NCBI RefSeq assembly: GCF_035917455.1 | Contig: NZ_CP109078.1 | Coordinates: forward strand, 1,612,001-1,676,000 | Length of the DNA: 64,000 bases | Direction: 5' to 3' | Source: Micromonospora sp. NBC_01796 | GTDB taxonomy: Bacteria; Actinomycetota; Actinomycetes; Mycobacteriales; Micromonosporaceae | Shown: positions 26,907-34,804 of the stretch, in pieces | Layout of the letters: the number at the start of each line of letters is the position of its first letter | Position numbering within the stretch: position 1 is the first letter of the stretch | The notes under the pieces: model-generated | What the model was told of the DNA's origin: nothing | Seen by the model: only the letters and a program-made list of their open reading frames with translations | Databases searched by the model: none | Position numbers and translations under genes: made by a program

Positions 26907-27662
26907 ATGTCGCTTTGGTTGCACGAGCTGTCGGAGGCGGAGCACCGCATCCTCAACCCGTTCACCCACGAGAAGTTGATGCTGCTCGGGGCGGCCAGTC
27001 GGGTCGGGCCGCAGACCAGGGTCCTCGACCTCGCGTGCGGGAAGGGTGAACTGCTCGCCCGCTGGGCCCAGGGTTACGGCATCCGTGGGCACGGCGTGGA
27101 CATCAGCGAGGTGTTCCTGACCGCCGCCAGCAAACGCGCGGCCGAACTCGGGGTCAGTGACCGGGTCAGCTTCCAGTACGGCGACGCCGCCGAGTACCGG
27201 GCCGAGCCCGCCGGTTACGACGTCGTCTCCTGCCTCGGCGCGACCTGGATCGGCGGCGGGCTGGCCGGGACCATCGAGCTGATGCGGCGGGCGGTCCGCC
27301 CCAACGGGCTGCTCCTGGTCGGCGAGCCCTACTGGATCGACCCGCCACCGCCTGGGGCGTACTCGGCGTACGGGTTCGGGCTGGACGACTTCACCTCGCT
27401 CGGCGGCACCCTGGACCGGTTCGAGGCGGCCGGCACCGACCTGGTCGAGGTGGTGCTCGCCGACGCCGACAGTTGGGACCGTTACGTGGCCCAGCAGTGG
27501 TGGACGCTGACCGAGTGGCTGCGCGCGTACCCGCACGATCCGCGCGCCCAGCAGGTACGCGAGTTCCGTGACCTGTCCCGCCGGTGGCACCTCGAGTACG
27601 GCCGCCGCTACTTCGGCTGGGGCGTCTTCGTACTCCGCCCGACGCTCGCCCCGGGACGGTAG
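26907..27662 (+). CDS. Class I SAM-dependent methyltransferase
   Basis: Predicted 251 residues from ATG 26907; an in-frame ATG at 26865 has no better ribosome site. Motif I is VLDLACGKGELLARWA (about residues 40-55), motif II GHGVDISEVFL, motif III near FQYGDAAEY, and the post-motif strand is YDVVSCLGATWIGGG. The GEPYWIDPPPPGAY loop and the LTEWLRAYPHDP helix are typical of small-molecule methyltransferases of the UbiE/SAM_11 kind. Substrate unknown. It stands alone on the plus strand, downstream of the IS. Confidence 0.85.
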   Translation: MSLWLHELSEAEHRILNPFTHEKLMLLGAASRVGPQTRVLDLACGKGELLARWAQGYGIRGHGVDISEVFLTAASKRAAELGVSDRVSFQYGDAAEYRAEPAGYDVVSCLGATWIGGGLAGTIELMRRAVRPNGLLLVGEPYWIDPPPPGAYSAYGFGLDDFTSLGGTLDRFEAAGTDLVEVVLADADSWDRYVAQQWWTLTEWLRAYPHDPRAQQVREFRDLSRRWHLEYGRRYFGWGVFVLRPTLAPGR

Positions 27663-28005
27663 TCCGGCGGCGACGCCGGCCGTGACGCCGCTGCCCACCG
27701 GTCCACTCCGACGAAGGGTGACACGTCACTCTTCGTGTTGGGACGGTTAGGACGGCAGACATCCCGGCAACGCACATCCGACATGCCGCGCGTCTTCTTT
27801 GCCGCTCGGGCTGACCTTCAGCCACCGGCACTGGCGGATAGTTGTCTCGGCGAGTGCAATTTGCGCCGCGGTGCGCGCCTACCAGCGTCGCACTGCCGCA
27901 ATTTCGCACCCGATGACCTGCTGCACGTCGGCACCACGTCGCAGCACGGGCGGTGGCCGGCACCGGGCAACCGGTGCCGGCCACCGCAGCCCGACCCGGC
28001 ACGGC
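27663..28005. other. Intergenic region (343 bp) between convergent genes
   Basis: No gene was recognised. It ends with the long hairpin at 27950-27987. Frames crossing it run antisense into the caspase-chaperonin gene and lack coding character. Confidence 0.5.
27950..27987 (-). terminator. 17-bp hairpin with GCAA loop after the caspase-chaperonin gene
   Basis: A perfect 17-bp stem (27950-27966 with 27971-27987) closed by a GCAA tetraloop lies 19 bp beyond the stop codon of the leftward gene. It may also end transcription from the rightward methyltransferase gene. Confidence 0.8.
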
Positions 28006-30474
28006 TCAGCCGAGCATGAGGTAGCGGGTCACCACGCTCGCGGCGGCGCTCACCGCCTCGCGTACGGTCGCTGCGGCGTCCACGATGCCGGCGTCCCGCG
28101 CCACCACGTACCGCCCGCTCACCAGGTCGAAGGTGACCCCCGGCCCCCGGTACCACAGGTCCTCGGGCACCCCGTCCGGGTCGCGCCCGGCGCTGCGCAG
28201 CAACTCCTCGAACGGCGCCGGCAACGCGTCGACGACAACCGCGTACCCGAGCCCCTCGTCGTCTCCCCGCTGCCTCGGCACCGGTGCGGTACGCCGACCG
28301 GTGAGCCGGGTGTGCACCCCGAGCAGCGCCGCACCGCCGCCGGCGACCAGTCCCCACTCCACCGCAGCCTTGGCGTTGCGTACCGCGTCGTCGATCTGGC
28401 GCCGCCGGACCCGCTGCTGCTCCGGGGTCACCTCGCCCACCTTGATCACCGCCACCCCGCCGGCCACCCGGGACAGCCGCTCCGCCGACACCCGCAGCGG
28501 CTCGCCGTACCGCGACTCGGCCCGCCGCCTCCCGTCCGCCCGGGGGTCGTTGCGGCGCGGATCGGCACGGGTCCGCGCGGTCCGCAGCCGCTGGTAGCGG
28601 CGGACGATCGGGTCCGGGTCGTCGACCCCGGCCAGGACCACCGACTCGCTCCGGGTGGTGACCACCCGCCGGGCCCGGCCCAACTCGGCCAGGGTCGCGT
28701 CGGCGAGACGCACGGCCGACTCGCCCCCGAGCACCGTCGCGCCGGTGAGCGCGGCCAGTTCCGCCAGCGCGTCCCGGCGTTGACCGGCCGGCCAGGGCAG
28801 GGTCACCGCGACCGGGCTGAGCAACTGCCGGGCCTTCGCCAGGACCAGCGCGGCCAGCGCCGGGTCACGGATCTCGGGCGCGAACACCGCCAGCGGCCGA
28901 CCCTCCCGTTCCACCGCGCCCAGCAACCGCAACAACTCCTCGGCGGTACCGATCCGCTCGTCGACGAGGAGCACGTACGGCTCGTCGAGCACCGCCTCCG
29001 CCTCCTCCTCGTCGGTCACGAAAGCCGGTGACACGTGCCCGGCCCGCAGGCTCATCCCCTCGGTGAGTTCCAGTTCGAGGCCGAACAGGTTGCTCGCCTC
29101 GACCCGGATCACGCCGTCGCGGCCGATCCGGTCCACCGCCTCGGCCACCAGGTCGCCGACGAGTTCGTCACCGGAGGCGATGGTCGCCAGCGCCCGCAGT
29201 TCCGCTCTGGTGCGTACCGGCACCGCGAGGCCGGCGAGTTCCACGGCGACATCCCGTACGGCGGTCGAAATCCCCCGCCGCAGCGCCACCGGGTTGGCGC
29301 CGCCCCGGAGTGCGGCGGAGGCGCCGTCCAGCATGGCCTGGGCGAGGACCACGCCGGTGGTGGCTCCGTCGCCGACCCGGTGCCGGATTCCCTCCACCAG
29401 TTCCCGCAGGTAACCGGTGCCGAGCGCGTCGCGGGGGTCGCCACCTGCCAGCAGCCGGACGATCCCGGCCGCGTCCGCCATCTCGTGGTACCCGCCCTGC
29501 TCGTCCTGGACCAGCATCCGCCGGCCGAACGGCCCGTAGGTCCGCCGGATCAGGTCCGCACCCGTACGGAAGCCGCGCGCCACGATCGCCTGGTGCTGGT
29601 TGTAGGTGGCCGGCAGGTGGAGGGTCGGGGCGCCCGGGGCGGGTCCGGCGGTGAACCCGTTCGGGGCACCGCCGACCGTTCCGCCCGGCACCGGGACGGC
29701 GGCGCCACCCGTGATCGGCGCGGTGGCCAGGTAGATGTGCGGCTCGGCGTTGTAGGCGCTGTACTTCGGCTGCTGTTCCGGCCGGCGGCGGATCACCCCG
29801 TCGTGCACGTAACGGAACAGCTCGTCGACGCCGACCAGGCCGTCCCGGTCGAGGTCCGCCGCACCGGTGACCAGCCCTTCGATCAGTACGTCGGTGAAGA
29901 TCGAGCCACGGGGTGCCGAGGCGACCAGTTCGTCGGACTCGAACGCGTACTCGTAGCTGTCGCAGGCGCTGAGTACGACGTACCCCCGGCCCACCTGGCA
30001 CTCCAGCGCGCCCTGCGGCGCTCCCTTGAAGCCCTCGGCGAACGCACCGGCGAAGCAGCAGTCCAGGATCAGCACCTTGGCCGCGGCCCGGCACGCCTCG
30101 AACTGCTCGTTGACGAAGGAACGGGAGATGGCCGTGCTCGCCGGGCGGGTACGGACGGTGTCGGCGGCGGCGAAGTAGAGCCGGTGGTAGGGGTCGACGA
30201 TCCCGTGGCAGGAGAAGTAGAGCAGGACGAGATCGCTGTCGACCCTGTCCGTCAACAGGTCCTCGATCGCCGCCCGTACCTCCCGTTCGGGGGCGTCGCG
30301 CAGCGTACGCACGTGGAAGTTGCCGATCGCCGGATCCGCCAGTACGGCACCCAACCGCGCCACGTCCTGCTGCGGTGCGCGCAGCCGGTCGAGGGAGGGG
30401 TCGGCGTACTCACCGGTCGCGATCAGCAGCGCGTACCGGCCGGCCGGTGATCTAGTCGCCACCGGACCCGACAT
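28006..30474 (-). CDS. Caspase-like peptidase fused to a GroEL-type chaperonin
   Basis: Predicted 822 residues from ATG 30474. Residues 12-255 are a caspase-fold peptidase: LLYFSCHG with catalytic His 90, LILDCCFAGAF with catalytic Cys 140, and a C-terminal DLDRDGLVGVDELF loop at 207-220 as in EACC1-linked caspases. A Gly/Pro linker follows. Residues about 290-822 align along their length with group I chaperonin: TYGPFGRRM (TLGPKGRN in GroEL), VGDGATTGVVLAQAML with Asp 369 equivalent to GroEL Asp87, AGHVSPAFVTD of the apical domain, IDDAVRNAKAAVEWGLVAGGG with Asp 696 equivalent to Asp398, and DAGIVDAAATVREAV. An Arg-rich insert lies at about 630-655. Both active sites look intact. The start overlaps the EACC1 gene by 23 bp, so the two are coupled. 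It probably acts in the cytoplasm as a conflict or cell-death effector; this is inference. Confidence 0.88.
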   Translation of the reverse strand: MSGPVATRSPAGRYALLIATGEYADPSLDRLRAPQQDVARLGAVLADPAIGNFHVRTLRDAPEREVRAAIEDLLTDRVDSDLVLLYFSCHGIVDPYHRLYFAAADTVRTRPASTAISRSFVNEQFEACRAAAKVLILDCCFAGAFAEGFKGAPQGALECQVGRGYVVLSACDSYEYAFESDELVASAPRGSIFTDVLIEGLVTGAADLDRDGLVGVDELFRYVHDGVIRRRPEQQPKYSAYNAEPHIYLATAPITGGAAVPVPGGTVGGAPNGFTAGPAPGAPTLHLPATYNQHQAIVARGFRTGADLIRRTYGPFGRRMLVQDEQGGYHEMADAAGIVRLLAGGDPRDALGTGYLRELVEGIRHRVGDGATTGVVLAQAMLDGASAALRGGANPVALRRGISTAVRDVAVELAGLAVPVRTRAELRALATIASGDELVGDLVAEAVDRIGRDGVIRVEASNLFGLELELTEGMSLRAGHVSPAFVTDEEEAEAVLDEPYVLLVDERIGTAEELLRLLGAVEREGRPLAVFAPEIRDPALAALVLAKARQLLSPVAVTLPWPAGQRRDALAELAALTGATVLGGESAVRLADATLAELGRARRVVTTRSESVVLAGVDDPDPIVRRYQRLRTARTRADPRRNDPRADGRRRAESRYGEPLRVSAERLSRVAGGVAVIKVGEVTPEQQRVRRRQIDDAVRNAKAAVEWGLVAGGGAALLGVHTRLTGRRTAPVPRQRGDDEGLGYAVVVDALPAPFEELLRSAGRDPDGVPEDLWYRGPGVTFDLVSGRYVVARDAGIVDAAATVREAVSAAASVVTRYLMLG

Positions 30475-31051
30475 CCCGCCGCGCCTGCGGTACCGCCTTC
30501 ACCTCCGGCCGCGCGCCCCGCCCGGGCACCGCCCGGACCTTCGGCTCCGGACCCGTCTGCGGCACCGGGCCGACCTCGGGCACCTGCACGGTGTCGGGCA
30601 CCTCGGGGAGGTCGACCGCCGGGTCGGTCCGGTCGGGCGTGGTGAGCCAGTGCGCGACCGCCTGCTCGGTACGTGCCGACGGGTCGACGATGGTCAGGGT
30701 CCGGTCCCCGTCGCGGAGCACGATCCGCCGGGCGGCGCCCCGCCGGACGAAGGCGACCACGATCTGGGTAAGGGCGGCGAGGGTGGTGGCCGAGAAGGCG
30801 CCGGTGATGACGAGTTCGGCGAGCGACACCGCCTCGCCGGCCTTACGGCCGGTGGCGGGGTCGGGGTCCGGTCGCGGGTCGGAACCGGTCCGGGGATCCG
30901 GGCCGGGCGCGGATCGACCGACCGCTATCCCCGCTCCGGTCCGCAACTCCCGGAGCAGGGCGGTGGTGGCGGCAGCGTCGGCCCGATCACTGTCCGCCAT
31001 CGGGCCACTGACCTGCAGAAACAGTTCCCGATCACCTGACGCGTTCCACAT
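30452..31051 (-). CDS. EACC1-type effector-associated constant component
   Basis: Predicted 199 residues from ATG 31051. The N-terminal part (FLQVSGPMADSDRADAAATTALLRELRT) and the central block (AGEAVSLAELVITG, LAALTQIVVAFVRRGAARRIVLRDGDRTLTI) match the EACC1 pattern: a beta-alpha unit, a hydrophobic helix, then a basic beta-hairpin. A Pro/Val-rich tail with repeated VPE/VPQ units (about residues 150-190) follows. EACC1 proteins accompany caspase, trypsin or TIR effectors in conflict systems of multicellular bacteria and are thought to deliver or gate the effector. It overlaps the caspase-chaperonin start by 23 bp, and together they form a two-gene operon. Confidence 0.8.
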   Translation of the reverse strand: MWNASGDRELFLQVSGPMADSDRADAAATTALLRELRTGAGIAVGRSAPGPDPRTGSDPRPDPDPATGRKAGEAVSLAELVITGAFSATTLAALTQIVVAFVRRGAARRIVLRDGDRTLTIVDPSARTEQAVAHWLTTPDRTDPAVDLPEVPDTVQVPEVGPVPQTGPEPKVRAVPGRGARPEVKAVPQARRDVGSGGD

Positions 31052-31163
31052 ACAGTAATTATCTCGTAACTATCAGTGATCCGATAGAGGGTAACGGCTT
31101 GCCGTTCCGGGAAGATCGCGCTAGCCGTGGCCGCCCCGCCCAGACCGGCATACGCTGGAAAAC

Positions 31164-31448
31164 GTGCCGAAAGCCATGTGGAACAACCAGGTCATCGCAG
31201 AGAGCACCGACACCGTGGTTGTCGAGGGCAACCACTACTTTCCGCGCAGCGCGTTGCGCGACGACGTGATTCGGGAATCCGACACTCACACCATCTGCCC
31301 CTGGAAGGGAGAAGCCTCCTACTACTCCCTCTCCCTGGACGGCAACGAGAGCCAGGACGCGGTCTGGTACTACCCCGATCCGCTCCCCGCCGCCGAGCAG
31401 ATCCGCGACCGGGTCGCCTTCTGGAAGGACGTCCAGGTCGTCGACTGA
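31164..31448 (+). CDS. DUF427 family protein
   Basis: Predicted 94 residues from GTG 31164. It is a single DUF427 beta-tent domain: GNHYFPRSALRDD, DTHTICPWKGEASYYSL and AVWYYPDPLPAAEQIRDRVAFW are the family hallmarks, including the CPWKG turn. These small proteins are common in actinobacteria and of unknown function; the fold suggests small-ligand binding. It is divergently oriented from the EACC1 gene, with about 110 bp between them holding both promoters. Confidence 0.92.
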   Translation: MPKAMWNNQVIAESTDTVVVEGNHYFPRSALRDDVIRESDTHTICPWKGEASYYSLSLDGNESQDAVWYYPDPLPAAEQIRDRVAFWKDVQVVD

Positions 31449-31582
31449 GCGCCGGGCACCCGCCGGGGATCGACGAATCCGTACCGAGCGTGCCCGCCGC
31501 GCCGTACCCGTACCGGAAAATGCCGGGTGGGGTGCGGCGGGCCGATTGGTCCCGGACCCGGCGACTGAGTCACTATCTGGGG

Positions 31583-32293
31583 ATGGTCACCTCCGAGCCA
31601 CGACCACAACCGCCGGGTGGCACCGTCTACGGCGCGCCCGCCCCGCCGCAGCCCGGCCGGGACCGGCTGATGACGGCCGCGCTCGCGATCGGCGGCGTCG
31701 GCGTACTGATCGGGGTGCTCTTCGCCACCGGCCTCTTCGCCGGTGGCGGCGACGGTGACCAGGCAGCGGTGCCCGCCCCGGCCGCCGTCTCCGACCCCGC
31801 CGCACCGCCCGCGCCGAGCGGCGTGGCGGCGGGCAGCACCGAGCCGGCACCCCCGCCCAGCCCGACCCCGGCGGAGATCCCCGCCCGGATCTTCCGCTCC
31901 GCGGCATCGTCGCTCTGCCTCGCGCTCAACACGAACGACAACCCGGACGGGCCCCAGGTCCAGCAGCGGGTCTGCACCGGCGACCTGACCCAGCAGTGGC
32001 GCCCCACCCCCGTCGTGGGTGACGAGTTCGGCCTGGTCAACGTCGCAACCGGACGCTGCCTGGAGGTGAAGGACGGCAGCAAGGACGACGGCGCGCGGCT
32101 GCACTTCGCGGTCTGCGACGGCACCGTCGAGCAGCGGTGGCGACTGGCCGGGCTCGACACCGGGCAGGTGTCGCTGGTCAACCTCAACAGCGGGCGCTGC
32201 GCGGACGTGCCCGAGAACACCCTCACCAGCCCGGACACCAGCCTGCAACAGTGGGCCTGCCACGGCCGAGCCAACCAGCAGTGGGTCGGGTAA
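31583..32293 (+). CDS. Membrane-anchored ricin-type beta-trefoil lectin
   Basis: Predicted 236 residues from ATG 31583. A Pro-rich cytoplasmic N-terminus is followed by one transmembrane helix (AALAIGGVGVLIGVLFATGLF), a Pro/Ala-rich extracellular linker, then a beta-trefoil of about 130 residues with repeated Q-x-W motifs (TQQW, EQRW, NQQW) and paired cysteines (SLCLALN, VCTGD; GRCLEV, VCDG; GRCADV, ACHG). Such domains bind carbohydrates. With no enzyme domain attached, it probably anchors or senses glycans at the cell surface. The stop lies 15 bp from the end of the oppositely oriented MFS gene. Confidence 0.85.
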   Translation: MVTSEPRPQPPGGTVYGAPAPPQPGRDRLMTAALAIGGVGVLIGVLFATGLFAGGGDGDQAAVPAPAAVSDPAAPPAPSGVAAGSTEPAPPPSPTPAEIPARIFRSAASSLCLALNTNDNPDGPQVQQRVCTGDLTQQWRPTPVVGDEFGLVNVATGRCLEVKDGSKDDGARLHFAVCDGTVEQRWRLAGLDTGQVSLVNLNSGRCADVPENTLTSPDTSLQQWACHGRANQQWVG

Positions 32294-32308
32294 CCGGGCC
32301 ACGACCCG

Positions 32309-33652
32309 CTAGACGTCGGTGGGACGCAGCCGCCAGGCGCGCGGGGCGGTGGTGACCGGCTCCGGTTCGACCACCGGCACCGGCTCGGGTTCCCGGCGGC
32401 GCAACATCAGCGAGAGCGCCGCCGCGCCGAGCGCCAGCACGCCGGCGGCGTACCAGGCCACGGTGTACTCACCGAGCCGGTCCCGGACCAGGCCGGCGCC
32501 GGTGGCCGCGATCGCCGCACCGACCTGGTGCGAGGCGAACACCCAGCCGAACACCACCGGTCCCCGGTCACCGAAGTGCTCCCGGCACAGGGCGACCGTC
32601 GGCGGCACCGTGGCCACCCAGTCGAGCCCGTAGAAGACGATGAACACCAGCATGGTCGGCCCGGTGGTGTTGACGAAGAGGCTCGGCAGGACCAGCAGGG
32701 AGAGCCCGCGCAGCGCGTAGTAACCGGCCAGGAGCAATCGGCTGTCCACCCGGTCGGTCAGCCAGCCGGACGCGATCGTGCCGACGATGTCGAAGAGACC
32801 GACCAGGGCGAGCAGGCTCGCGGCGGTCGTCTCGGCCACCCCGTGGTCGTGGGCGGCCGGGATGAAGTGGGTCCCGACCAGTCCGTTGGTGGTCGCCCCG
32901 CAGATCGCGAACCCGCCCGCGAGCAGCCAGAACGCGCGGGTCCGGGCGGCCGTCCGCAGCCCGGTCAGCGCCCGCGCCGCCGCACCGGCGGCGCCGCCCG
33001 GCAGCGGCTTCGGGCGAACGACCTCGGTGCCGCCGTACAACGGCAGGCCCAGGTCCGCCGGGTGCTCGCGCAGGAAGAACACCACCAGCGGTACGACCAG
33101 CAGCGCCGCCCCCGCCACGACCAGGGCGGCCACCTTCCAGTCGTACGACTGGACCAGGTTGGCCAGCACGGGCAGGAAAACGAGCTGCCCGGCGGCGCCA
33201 CCGGCGGTGAGCACCCCGGTCACCAGTCCCCGGCGCTTGACGAACCAACGCCCGGTCACCGTCGCCACGAAGGCGAGCGCCATCGACCCGGTCCCCAACC
33301 CGACCAGTACGCCCCAGCAGGCGATGAGCTGCCAGCTCGCGGTCATGAACACGGTCAGCCCGCTGCCGGTGGCAACCAGGAGCAGGGCGGCGACCACCAC
33401 CCGGCGGATGCCGAACCGCTCCATCAGCGCGGCGGCGAACGGTGCGGTGAGCCCGTAGAGGATCAGGTTGACCGAGACCGCCGCGGAGATGGTGGCCAGC
33501 GGCCAGCCGAACTCCTCGTGCAGCGGGTGCAGCAGGACCGACGGCGTGGCCCGGAACCCGGCGGCACCGACCAGGGCCACGAAGGCCACGGCGGCGACGG
33601 CCCAGGCGGGATGGAACAGGCGCTGAGTCTTCACGGTCGAAGTCTCGATCAC
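32309..33652 (-). CDS. MFS transporter, OFA/monocarboxylate-like
   Basis: Predicted 447 residues from GTG 33652 (GGGGTGAGT upstream). Twelve transmembrane helices are visible. MFS loop motifs are ALMERFGIRR after helix 2 and SGWLTDRVDSRLLL after helix 8; HEEFGWPLATISAAVS matches the oxalate/formate antiporter group. A charged Pro/Val/Glu tail follows the last helix. Substrate cannot be read, but organic anions are typical. It is divergently paired with a GlxA-type regulator that probably controls it. Confidence 0.87.
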   Translation of the reverse strand: MIETSTVKTQRLFHPAWAVAAVAFVALVGAAGFRATPSVLLHPLHEEFGWPLATISAAVSVNLILYGLTAPFAAALMERFGIRRVVVAALLLVATGSGLTVFMTASWQLIACWGVLVGLGTGSMALAFVATVTGRWFVKRRGLVTGVLTAGGAAGQLVFLPVLANLVQSYDWKVAALVVAGAALLVVPLVVFFLREHPADLGLPLYGGTEVVRPKPLPGGAAGAAARALTGLRTAARTRAFWLLAGGFAICGATTNGLVGTHFIPAAHDHGVAETTAASLLALVGLFDIVGTIASGWLTDRVDSRLLLAGYYALRGLSLLVLPSLFVNTTGPTMLVFIVFYGLDWVATVPPTVALCREHFGDRGPVVFGWVFASHQVGAAIAATGAGLVRDRLGEYTVAWYAAGVLALGAAALSLMLRRREPEPVPVVEPEPVTTAPRAWRLRPTDV

Positions 33653-33704
33653 ACTCACCCCGGCGACGAGTGGCCGGAGAGCCATCATGCGCAACAATCG
33701 GGCC

Positions 33705-34754
33705 ATGACCGCTCGCCCGCACCGGATCGCCGTACTCGCCCTGGACCAGGTGGTCGGCCTGGATCTTGGCACACCGTCGCAGATCTTCAGCACCGCCCGC
33801 AACGCCGCGGACGAGCACTTCTACACCGTCGACACCTGCACCCCGGGCGGGCGCCCCGTACGCAGCAGCGCCGGCTTCCAGGTCGTCCCGGACCACGGGC
33901 TGGAGCTGCTGGACCGGGCGGACACGGTGATCGTGCCCGGCGTACACGGGGCGTCCCTGGACGACCGGGCGATCCTCGATCCGGAGGTGCACCGGGCGCT
34001 GAACGCGGCGTACGAGCGGGGAGCCAGGATCATGTCCATCTGCACCGGCGCCTTCGTGCTCGCCGCCGCCGGTCTGCTCGACGGGCGTCCGGCGACCACC
34101 CACTGGGCGTACGCGGAACGGTTCCGGCGCCGGCACCCTAGCGTACGGCTCGACCCCGGGGTCCTCTTCGTCGACGACGGGAACGTCCTCACCTCGGCCG
34201 GGGTGGCCGCCGGCATCGACCTCTGCCTGCACGTCATCCGCACCGACCACGGCAGCGCGGTGGCCAACCGGTCGGCGCGCCGGTGCGTGGTCCCGCCGTG
34301 GCGCGACGGTGGTCAGGCGCAGTTCATCGAACGGCCGGTGCCCCACCCGACCGACGCCAGCACGGCGGCGACCCGGCAGTGGGCCCAGCACCGCCTGCAC
34401 GAGCCGCTGACCCTGCGGCAGCTCGCCGGTCACGCCAGCATGAGCGTACGGACGTTCACCCGGCGGTTCCGGGCCGAGACCGGTCTCAGCCCCGCCCGGT
34501 GGCTGTTGCAGCACCGCACCGACCACGCCCGCCTGCTACTGGAAACCACCGACCTCCCGGTGGACCAGGTAGCCCAACGCTCCGGCTTCGGCACCGCCGC
34601 CGCCCTACGCCAACAACTCCACCAGAGCATCGGCGTACCCCCGACCACCTACCGCCGCACCTTCCGCCACTCCTCCACCCCTCCCCCTCTTCCCACCCCT
34701 CCCCCTCTCGACCGCGCAAATACAGAGAAAGAGTGGCTATCCGACGCGGAATAA
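33705..34754 (+). CDS. GlxA-family AraC regulator (DJ-1/PfpI domain plus HTH)
   Basis: Predicted 349 residues from ATG 33705; ATG 33687 is in frame. Residues 5-180 form a DJ-1/PfpI-like domain with the nucleophile-elbow sequence MSICTGAFVLAAAGLLDG, followed by PATTHWAYAERF. Residues about 215-325 are an AraC HTH (LTLRQLAGHASMSVRTFTRRFRAE, VDQVAQRSGFGTAAALRQ). The last 20 residues are Pro/Leu-rich and end inside an inverted repeat. Family members respond to small metabolites. Divergence from the MFS gene suggests it regulates that transporter. Confidence 0.9.
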   Translation: MTARPHRIAVLALDQVVGLDLGTPSQIFSTARNAADEHFYTVDTCTPGGRPVRSSAGFQVVPDHGLELLDRADTVIVPGVHGASLDDRAILDPEVHRALNAAYERGARIMSICTGAFVLAAAGLLDGRPATTHWAYAERFRRRHPSVRLDPGVLFVDDGNVLTSAGVAAGIDLCLHVIRTDHGSAVANRSARRCVVPPWRDGGQAQFIERPVPHPTDASTAATRQWAQHRLHEPLTLRQLAGHASMSVRTFTRRFRAETGLSPARWLLQHRTDHARLLLETTDLPVDQVAQRSGFGTAAALRQQLHQSIGVPPTTYRRTFRHSSTPPPLPTPPPLDRANTEKEWLSDAE

Positions 34755-34772
34755 CCACTCTTTCTCTGTATT
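34719..34772. terminator. 22-bp inverted repeat spanning the GlxA-type gene stop codon
   Basis: Arms 34719-34740 and 34751-34772 match at 21 of 22 positions with a 10-nt loop. The left arm encodes the last codons and the right arm contains the TAA stop (34752-34754). The arms are A/T-rich, unlike the local DNA. It could act as a bidirectional terminator or as a mobile repeat. Confidence 0.7.
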
Positions 34773-34775
34773 AGT

Positions 34776-34804
34776 GGGGCGGGGCGGGGCGGGGCGGGGG
34801 TGGG
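34776..34804 (+). repeat. (GGGGC)4 G-rich tract, potential G-quadruplex
   Basis: Four GGGGC units are followed by GGGGGTGGG on the plus strand, directly before the stop codon of the leftward sugar dehydrogenase gene. Six G-runs of three or more could form a quadruplex. Confidence 0.6.

Noticed and set aside
27799-29031. Rightward frame crossing into the caspase-chaperonin gene
   Set aside because: Antisense to well-conserved chaperonin blocks.
34776-34804. G-rich tandem repeat considered as CRISPR or VNTR array
   Set aside because: Units are 5 bp without spacers; only a simple repeat.
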